Positions 56,548-64,000 of a stretch of DNA of 64,000 nucleotides are shown here, in pieces (position 1 is the first letter of the stretch; each line of letters begins with the position of its first letter). The stretch spans positions 4,774,001 to 4,838,000 of the forward strand of contig NC_063014.1 of assembly GCF_020509005.1 (NCBI RefSeq), in the 5' to 3' direction. A program made the position numbers and the translations under genes. Below the pieces are notes generated by a model, which did no database searches, was not told where the DNA came from, and was given only the letters and a program-made list of their open reading frames with translations. This DNA comes from Fulvia fulva. Lineage: Eukaryota > Ascomycota > Dothideomycetes > Mycosphaerellales > Mycosphaerellaceae.

Positions 56548-59500
56548 TTAAGAGACAAGGGTGCTATATCGTAGTAGGAGACTTCAATATATACTACCCT
56601 TCCTAGGAAAGCCTTATATAGCCGCACCCTATAGCCGACGAAGTACTCGACTTGATAGCGAGTAACGTAATTGCCCTTAATACCCCGAAGGACCTAGGCA
56701 CCTAGAAGAGAGGGGGACTCTAAGGCACGATCGACCTCTCCTAGATCTTAGATAGCTACTACTATACGGTAACCTACTATAGGATCGAATATAAACTCGA
56801 GGCGTCGTTAGACTATATACTAGTTAGGACCTCTATTACGATATAGATATAACGTAGACTAGCGAGAACCCCTAAGCTAAACTAGGGAAAGGCCTACTAG
56901 GCTAACATCTAGGCGTACCTCGATAACTCTAAGAGGCTAGTCTAGATCGCGTAGTAGCAATACAATAGTAAAGACGAGATAGACGAAGCAGTCTAGGGGT
57001 TAATAGACGAAATAAGAAAAGCGACCTTACTTTACGTTCCGCTTACCTAACTAACGATATAGTCTAAACTATACTAGACGCCGGAGTACACTACGGTAGT
57101 AAGAGAAGTAAGGAGAGCCCGCCGGGTATAGACGAGCAGCTATAGCGAGGAGGCCTAGAACGTATATAGGGAGGCATACTAATAGAAGAAAGCTATAATA
57201 CGAAGGGAGAAAGTAGTCGGCTAGAGGGCTATAGTAGAAGAAATCGCCGGCAAGCTAGAGAGGATATAGAAGCTAGCGAAATGGGCCCGATAGGACCCTA
57301 TATAGGGCCCCTCCTTCTCTATCCTAGCGCTATAATCGCCTAGTAGCCCGGTTAGCGACCCCGAGGCCAAGGCGCGTCTACTAGCTAGCAAGTTCTTCCC
57401 GCCCCTAGTCGAGGCTGATCTAAGCGACATAAACAGCTCTACTCCCCTAGCCCCTAGTATCGCGGTCTAATAGGAGGTGTCCGAGGGAGAAGTTGCCGCT
57501 ATACTAAGGAAGTTGCCGGCGAAGAAAGCCCCGGGGCCGGATAGGATCCTAAACGAGCTACTAAAGAAGTATAGAGATTAACTAGCCCTAGTAGTTATAG
57601 CGATCTTTAACGCCTACCTATAGACCGGATACCACCCGATAGCTTTTAAACAATCGACGACAGTGGTCCTACGCAAGCCGTAGAAGGAAGACTATACGTA
57701 GGTAAAGTCGTACCGCCTAATTACGCTCCTTAACACTCTTAGGAAGGCGCTTAAGAAGCTAGTTATAACGAGACTCTCCGAGGCGGTAGAGGAACACTCC
57801 CTACTCCCGGACACCTAGATAGGTACGCGCCTATAGCGATCGACGCTATCCGCGATAGAACTTATCACCTCTTAGGTAAAGGCCATCTAGTATAAGAATA
57901 GGGACAAGGTGGCTTCCTTACTTAGCCTAGACATATCGGGAGCCTTTGACTACGTATTATACCCGCGGCTACTCTATATCCTAAGGTCGAAAGGACTCCC
58001 TAAGTAGCTTATTAACTTCGTACGGTCCTACCTCTAAAACCGTAGTACGTCGATCCTAGTCGGCTAGTATAGAAGCCTATTTCAAGTAGTCTATACTAGA
58101 ATCCCGTAAGGCTTAACGCTAGTACCTATTCTGTTCCTCTTCTTTATAGCGACGCTACTCCTAGCCCTAGAATCCCAGAACACCGCTACGAGCGGCTTCG
58201 TAGACGACATAAACATCCTAGCGTAGTCTTCCTCGACTAAGGAGAACTATAGGCTACTAGAAGAGAAGCACAAGATCTACGAGGACTAGGCTAGGAGGCA
58301 CGGGGCTCGGTTTGCCCTAGAAAAGTACAATCTAATACACTTTACGCGCCGGCCACGGTTCTACAATATATAAGCTTCTATCTAGATATAGAGGCATACG
58401 ACTAACCCGGCAAATTAGCTTAGGATCCTCGGACTATAGGTAGACCCGGCGCTACGGTAGAGGAAGCACGTATAGGCAATATTACGGAAAGCTAAACAGA
58501 ATATAGGATTATACTAGAGGCTCACTACGTCTATATAGGGGGCGGACTTCCGGTAGTCACGACTTCTATATACGGCTATTATACGGCTAGTCCTTACCTA
58601 TAGTAGCTAAGTATAGTCCTTAGGCGAGAGGGCCTACCTATCGAAGGGACTCGTCGCGCCGTTAGCGAAGATCTAAAACTAATGCCTAAGGAAGGTCACC
58701 GGGGTATATAAGTCGATACTAACGAGGATACTTAAGTACGAGACCGCTATACCGCCGATCGACCTATATATCTAGGGACTACGGACCTCCTACTTAGGCA
58801 AGTCGGCATAGTACCTAGTATAGAAGGTCATCGCTAGTATAGTCGTAAGGGCCCGCGAATTAGTACTAGCGTATAGGGGCATTCGACCCGGAAACGAGCC
58901 GAACTACCGGGTAAGGGACGAATAGCTAGTAATATAATAGGAAGGTAAGAAATCGTTTGTAGAGTAACTATAGAAAGAGAGGTAGAACAACTAGGTTATA
59001 GGGTATAGTAGACGCCCTTAGCTAGCGGGACAACCTAAGGAATAGTTAGCTACAAAATCCGCGGTCAAGTACCCCCCGAAGCTTATCTACTACCGCCTTA
59101 CGAGGGTATAGAGTAGTATAGTAACCTAACTACGAAGCGAATATATCGGCCTCTAGGGGTACCTATTATAGAGGAAGGTTCTAGGATATACGACTACTAG
59201 CTACCCCTACGGCCATTACTCCTAGAACGTACGGTACGTACTCCTCGTCTATCCGAGGTGGTCGCTAGGAAGGGGGGAGTAGATAGTAAAGGCGAGGAAC
59301 CGGACGATTAGGGCACTTCTTAATAACGCTAAGGACCTACGGCGCATTACGAACTAGATACTAGAGAAGGGCTGGCTAGAATAGTACCGCCTAGTAGGAG
59401 TAGTATAGGAAGAGAGGACACGACGTAGCGCGACGAGACCGGCTAGGAGCGGGGGCTAACGGGGTAGTGACATAGACTACGTACGTTCAGAGGGAAAGCT

Positions 59501-59637
59501 AATCTAGATAAGGAGAAGTTAGGGGCGGGAAGGGTTTTCACCTATTCGGGTTTCCCTTTATATATAACAATAGATATATACCTATATAGGCCGGATAGGG
59601 TCCTAGAACAGGGGAATAAGAAATCTATCTATCTATC
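56548..59637 (+). pseudogene. Family L ORF2 remnant inside the composite
   Basis: Starts mid-endonuclease with KRQGCYIVVGDFNI and keeps all RT blocks: KLPAKKAPGPDRI near 57510, LLSLDISGAFDYV near 57925, GFVDDINILA near 58190. It then runs through the C-terminal region and 3' UTR. RIP-type stops throughout. Unlike L3 and L5 it has no internal deletion. Confidence 0.75.
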
Positions 59638-60242
59638 TATTAAAAGACACTTCTATTAGGTTATTAATTGCAAAGGATGCTAATTAGATCTCTATCTTAT
59701 ATCTCTAAAGGTTGAACTATCTCTTCTAATTGTCCCTCCTAAGAATTAGGATTTCGCCTCCCTTCTCCTCTATCTTCTCTTAGTATAAATCTATAATAGA
59801 TTAGATGTAATGAAACAAGGTGTATATATTCTAAAGTGGTGGCTTACATCCTACTAAGGCTTCTAGTATAGAATAGGAAAGTTCGTAGGTATAGATACTA
59901 AGGCCTACTTAGTAAAGTAAAGAAGGAGCGGTATAAGGTCTCGAGGCTAGGACATAGGTCTGTCTCTCCTAGTAGAGCTTTAAATGACTTACTTAAAGTC
60001 CTTCTTAATAGTATCTCGATATAGTTCTGCCTATAGAGTATCTTTAAGGTATTAGCTTTAAGTAAGCCGTATAGAGTCCTTATCTAGGTTACCTATTACT
60101 TAGTATCGAACTAAGCTCCTTAATAGGATAGACGGGGTAGACTTCTGATTCCTAGATATTTTCTACTACAATAGTAAGGGATGTAAGTAACCTATACTAA
60201 TATAGGTTGCTCTTATTCCTACATAAACTCGGGCTTATAACC
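59638..60242 (-). pseudogene. Copia2 5' internal segment (leader and Gag start)
   Basis: AT-rich Copia2 sequence between the composite and the 5' LTR. It includes the primer-binding site next to the LTR. Gag coding is probable on the minus strand from about 60170 but broken by stops. Confidence 0.55.
60230..60242 (-). promoter_or_regulatory. Copia2 primer-binding site (half-tRNA type)
   Basis: The plus strand reads CGGGCTTATAACC directly next to the LTR terminus, the same as the Copia1 site at 5095-5107. It matches the initiator tRNA-Met anticodon arm (CGGGCTCATAACC) except for one RIP-type change. Confidence 0.7.
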
Positions 60243-60477
60243 TGTTAAATAGGTACGGGTAGATAGTAGCGGAGTGGAGTAAGAGATCAATCTTTAACTA
60301 ACTAATAGCACGAGTATATAGCAATATATCAGGGACTAATATATTGATTATATTAGATGTCTATCTAAGCTAAAGGGGAGAGAAGGTATCTCCCTATAAG
60401 CTAAGTCATTATAGATGCCTTAGGCTACTAGATCACTTCCTAATTATTGACTCCCCTTAAGATACTACATCTTAACA
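60243..60477 (-). repeat. Copia2 5' LTR (235 bp)
   Basis: Complete with TGTTAAATAGG...ATCTTAACA ends on the plus strand, followed by AACGT (60478-60482). Partner of 42486-42720. Confidence 0.9.
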
Positions 60478-60482
60478 AACGT

Positions 60483-60724
60483 ATTATTAACGTCGACCTA
60501 GTACATCTCGAGATCCCGCTCGTAAACTACTACTATAAAGACCCTTAGGGTGTTATAGCGTACTATAGGTACGAATGTCTCTTTAAAGTTAACGCCGAAT
60601 TTCTATAAAAACTCTCTTACGACAAGTCTTACCTTGAACTTTTCGATTACTCCGCTAATAAGTCTCTTTACGTTAAAGACCTACTTAGAGGTAACTATAT
60701 TCGCCCCCCTAGGTTAGATCGACT
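60483..60724 (-). pseudogene. Copia1 RT segment beyond Copia2
   Basis: Continues the Copia1 frame interrupted at 42485. It aligns with Copia2 44030-44270 (for example the stretch around TTCGATTACTCC and TTTACGTTAAAGACC). RIP-mutated. It ends where family L sequence begins near 60725. Confidence 0.7.
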
Positions 60725-61088
60725 ACAAAGTCTATTACGATATCGTGACTAATACTTAAGAAAAAATCGCTAAATACAATATATTCGAAAGCCCTTATTA
60801 AGGCCATTCCTACGATCTATAAAGTAGGCTATTCCCCCTAGAATAAAGGGAGTTCTACCTTATTTAAGTTAGATAGCTTAAAGTTCTCTTTACCCTATTT
60901 TTTTAGCTCTATAGCTCTAAACGCCGCGGAGGTGCCTAGCTATCTTAGGTAACTCCTAGGTAATAGTAGCCTAGGCTACGGCACTACCGGCGCCTACGGC
61001 TCTATAGGCGAAGCTCCCCTAAGACAACTAGTAGTAACTTATAGAGGACGTAAAAAGTATAGAGACTAACGATTAGCTCCTATACTAG
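60725..61088 (+). mobile_element. Family L LINE 5' fragment (copy L7)
   Basis: Homologous to 47000-47310 of L4 (start of ORF1, including AACGCCGCGGAGGTGCC). It is cut at 61088 by the Gypsy LTR, so Gypsy copy 2 is younger than this LINE. Its left boundary with Copia1 is approximate. Confidence 0.7.
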
Positions 61089-61539
61089 TGTTACGGGTAG
61101 CCCGCGACCCCTTACTATAGCTACGTTAGCCCGGGTAAACCGCGGACCTTCCGTATCGGGTTAGCGCGGCTCGGCTTTACTTTATAACTTTACCGCGCCT
61201 CGCGCTCCTCTTTCGTAGTTTCGTAGAATAACAACTCTCTTATTCGGACCCTACGGTACGCGCGCCCTTATAGTCTATTCTACTACCCTACCTAGATCGC
61301 GGATCTAGGTAAGGGACGCGTAATAATAGGAATAGATAGAACTATAGAACTCGAAGGACGCGTAGAGTCGTATTAGAATATAGAACACGGTAAGGCGTAT
61401 AGCGCGTAAATGCCTAGAGAACGTAACGCGGCGACATTGTTAGTAGGTAGTCGCGCGCTCGTAGACAGTTAGGAAATAGGCATCGTTACGCCTCCCCGGA
61501 ACCTAGACAATATAACTTTATAGACAAACGGCGGTATAC

Positions 61540-63470
61540 TACCGCTACTAAAGCCTAAGAGTAAAGGTAAGTAGCGTATATCTCTTTTCCCCGACCTCTC
61601 CTCTTTTCCTTAGAGTTAGACACAGGACGATAACCGGCGGGTTATAGTAGACACTAATATCGCGCTATAATAGGAAATTGATAAAGCTTACTAGAAAGCC
61701 TTCGAGCGAGAAGAAGGTAGTAAGATTGACTTTATAGAACTGTTCGAATTCAAGCTCGAAGAGGACCTAGACGAGGTGTACCCGTTACTCGACGAGGTAG
61801 AGTATATTCTCGTATCCGAATACTAGAATATTATACTAGACAAACTTACGACCCTCGTATCTTAGTACCTAAAGACTACCTACGACTTCGTACTATAGGT
61901 AGTAAGTATAGCGATGACTAAAGCTAGATAACTCGATATAATAGAGCGAGCTAACAACCTCTAGAACACCTAGTATACTACGCTATATACCGAGTATAAC
62001 CGTACCTATAAGATACTACGAAGCGAGGAGGCTATAATATAGAAGATAGCCGTAGACCTAAAGAGTAAGAAGGATTATAACCTAGTAAAGTTATAAGAGG
62101 CAGAGAAGAAGTATAGGGAGGCTAATAACCTATATAAGTAATTTAGCGAGATTTACGAAAAGGAGAAGAAGAAGGTATAGGATGCCGAAGCTAAGAACTA
62201 GGCTCTATAAAAGGAGGTTAACGATCTAAAGACTCGACTCTAAGCTACTAAAGACACTATATAGAATAGAGGTAGGGGTCGCTCTAGTCGCCGACCCTCC
62301 TACTCACCTCCGCGCGAGACTTTACTTAAGTAGCTAATACGTAAGTATCGTAAAGCTACTAGTAGAGACGGCGGCGGCGGAGGTAGTAGTAAAGATAATA
62401 ATAACGGTAATAGTAATAACGACCGAGGACGTAATAGAAACCGTCTACGACCTAATAATAATAACGGTCGCGACTCTTGAGCGCGTAATACCTATATATA
62501 GACTCCCCTAACCGAACTTTTAGAACGCCTATTTACTATTAACCGTACTCTAATACGTGGTATCGAGGTTAGTAAGGGCGTGCCTAACCCGAAGCACTTT
62601 AAGAACGATAACGACCCTAACTTCGACAGTTAGTATAGTAGCGTACTTCTTAAGCTAACTATAACTACTTTCCGCTCCGAGGTAGACGGCCTACGTTTTG
62701 TATATAGATAGACATAGGGTGACCCTTAGAGAAGTATTAAGCTAAGGATTCCCGTACCTAGACAATAATTATTTAACGAGTTCAAGACTAGTAAAGAACT
62801 ACTAGATTAGATAACGCGCTAGTACGGCACCCGTAACGAAGGAACTAAGGCTATAGTTAATATCGCTACCTATAAGTAGGAGTAGAGCGAGACCTTTATT
62901 ACCTTCTACGCTCGCTACTCGAAGCTACGTACTTAGATAGAGTAGACCGACGAGACTAAGCTAATACTATTTCGTAACCGCCTAAACCGTAAGTACTTTA
63001 TTAAGACTTTCGGCGATAGGGAAGTAGATAGACGCTTATACGGTATATAGGATGTTATTAAGGAATATACGGTATTAGATAAGAGCTTCTACGAGACCGA
63101 CCGACTATATCTATAGAAGGAGCGCCTACGTAGCAACCCTAATTCGAATAATAACGGCGTATAGGGCGGTAGTAATACCGTAGGCGCCGTAGCTACTAGT
63201 ACGACCGCTATAATCGTCTAGCGACTACTATAATACGTAGGTACGAAGAAGAAGGAGGACCTACCGGTTTACTTATAGAACCTGCCTTTATTAAACCGTA
63301 AGTAGCGTAAGGACCTTAAGAAGTAGAGTAAGTACTACCGCTACCGTATAGGCTCGTACGTATTAACAAACCCCAAATGCCCGATATATAGTTATGACGG
63401 CGACTACCGCCCTCTACGTCTACGAAATAACGCGAACGCTAACCCGAACCTTAGCTTCCTTACTACCGAC
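61540..63470 (+). pseudogene. Gypsy gag remnant, copy 2
   Basis: The start ATG has become ATA near 61543 (copy 1 keeps ATG at 4510). An acidic/charged region (FKLEEDLDEVYPLLDEVEYI near 61750) and a coiled-coil-like KEKKK stretch near 62160 follow. A Cys/His knuckle near 63340-63395 survives as YRYRIGSYVLTNPKCPIYS. Structural protein for particle assembly; inactivated. Confidence 0.65.
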
Positions 63471-63639
63471 CTATAGTAATAGGGAAATAGTACGACCGCT
63501 ACCTAAGCGTAGTAGATAGCGGTTAGTAACCGAACTTTCTAAAATAGAAAGAGTATAAGATTAAGAGATATAGAATGTAAGAGACGGACTATAGTAAGGA
63601 GCTTAAGATATCGGTATATATACTAGATAAATAACAACT

Positions 63640-64000
63640 AGCTATACACCCTTATATAGTATCACCCGTAACGATATAATATAAAAAGGCTCGCGGCCTT
63701 ATAGATTCTGCCTTTACCTCTCTCCTTCTTAATTAGAAATTTATTCGTAAATATATAACCCCCTTAATCCCTTTAACAAAGAAAAGACGATTATTACTAG
63801 GAGATAGATCGGCTATAGCGCGTTAGATCATATATATAGCCCTTATAGACGTGGTTATCGGCGGTCATTACGAGCAAATACTATACTACGTTACCGACCT
63901 CGAATACGATATTGTCTTTAGACTACCGTAGCTCTCCGCGTATAACCTAAACATCTTCTAGGAAACTAGCGAGGTAGCGTTTAGATCTAACTACTACTTC
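63640..64000 (+). pseudogene. Gypsy aspartic protease remnant, copy 2
   Basis: The plus-strand frame reads KARGLIDSAFTSLFLNQKFI (the expected Gly of D-S/T-G is changed), then KKRRLLLGDRSAIAR, then YYVTDLEYDIVF and YNLNIF. This is the retropepsin fold core. The window end truncates the entry to RT. Confidence 0.7.

Larger units (their letters stand above)
55470..59637 (+). mobile_element. Composite (MINE-like) retrotransposon: 1.08-kb module fused to family L LINE
   Basis: It is flanked by TATTAAAAGACACT at 55456-55469 and 59638-59651, so it is a single insertion. The first 1077 bp (55471-56547) are the module shared with 6961-8038. At 56548 it becomes a family L LINE entered in the endonuclease region (equivalent to L4 position 48859) and continues to the TATC tail. 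The LINE partner and breakpoint differ from those of the composite at 5199-8039, while the module ends are the same. RIP-mutated. Confidence 0.88.
42486..60477 (-). mobile_element. Copia2 retrotransposon, complete ends, split by three LINEs
   Basis: Both LTRs are 235 bp (42486-42720 and 60243-60477), flanked by AACGT. A primer-binding site lies at 60230-60242 and a polypurine tract at about 42721-42731. Host segments are 42486-46984, 51959-51964, 55108-55469 and 59638-60477, about 5.7 kb in total, normal for Copia. It is AT-richer than its neighbours and keeps many CA/TG, so RIP was moderate. It is younger than Copia1 and older than L4, L5 and the composite nested in it. Confidence 0.88.
40778..60724 (-). 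mobile_element. Copia1 retrotransposon, split by Copia2
   Basis: A 3' LTR (40778-41185) is followed by a polypurine tract (AAGGAGGAG on the minus strand). RNase H/RT follow at 41190-42485, and RT continues at 60483-60724. The split is the Copia2 insertion with the 5-bp duplication AACGT at 42481-42485 and 60478-60482. The 5' half is absent; a LINE fragment starts near 60725. Heavily RIP-mutated. Confidence 0.82.
61089..64000 (+). mobile_element. Gypsy copy 2: 5' LTR, gag and protease; runs off the window
   Basis: It starts TGTTACGGGTAGCC, homologous to the complement of 4956. An 8-bp-arm hairpin (CCTAGATC-GCG-GATCTAGG, 61291-61309) lies in the LTR or leader and is conserved at 4737-4756. Gag and the start of pol follow. 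RIP-mutated. The window ends inside the protease region. Confidence 0.85.

Overview
This window is from a filamentous ascomycete (Pezizomycotina, probably Dothideomycetes; species not determined). Three things point there: an almost saturated repeat-induced point mutation (RIP) signature, Tad1-type LINEs and Fot1/pogo, Copia and Gypsy elements, and fungal genes with 50-53 bp GT-AG introns. In the repeat-rich parts CA and TG dinucleotides are nearly gone and TA is abundant, while CG survives; the first 60 bases hold one CA, no TG and eleven TA. This is the footprint of C-to-T change at CpA on both strands.

Layout. 1-9660: RIP-mutated transposons (LINE 3' end, Gypsy pol/gag, a Copia LTR interrupted by a composite LINE, a truncated third LINE). 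9660-20700: an unmutated island with three small secreted-protein genes on the minus strand (a beta-propeller-like protein and two double-psi beta-barrel/RlpA-like proteins), a decayed 142-bp/284-bp satellite, a broken conserved gene, and about 3 kb without a recognisable gene. 20871-22736: a RIP-mutated Fot1/pogo transposon with long inverted repeats. 22740-39866: one LINE (family B) split by three later insertions: a near-complete family L LINE, an internally deleted family L LINE, and a nearly unmutated LINE (M) with readable ORF1 and ORF2. 39867-40777: unidentified mutated sequence. 40778-60724: a Copia element (Copia1) split by a second Copia (Copia2, paired 235-bp LTRs, 5-bp duplication AACGT), itself split by three LINE insertions. 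60725-64000: a LINE 5' fragment cut by a second Gypsy copy that runs off the window.

The strongest finding is a composite retrotransposon type. A 1.08-kb module with constant 5' and 3' ends is joined head-on to 5'-truncated LINEs of two different families (5199-8039 and 55470-59637). Each fusion is bounded by its own target-site duplication, so each arrived as a single insertion. This resembles the MINE composites of the rice blast fungus (a WEIRD module fused to an MGL LINE) and suggests template switching by LINE reverse transcriptase. The module carries a RIP-broken reading frame and a small array of roughly 23-bp boxes.

Target-site duplications let the insertion order be read directly: Copia1, then Copia2, then its LINEs; family B, then L2, L3 and M. 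M, the least mutated, carries only four in-frame stops, all of RIP type and all in the endonuclease part of ORF2.
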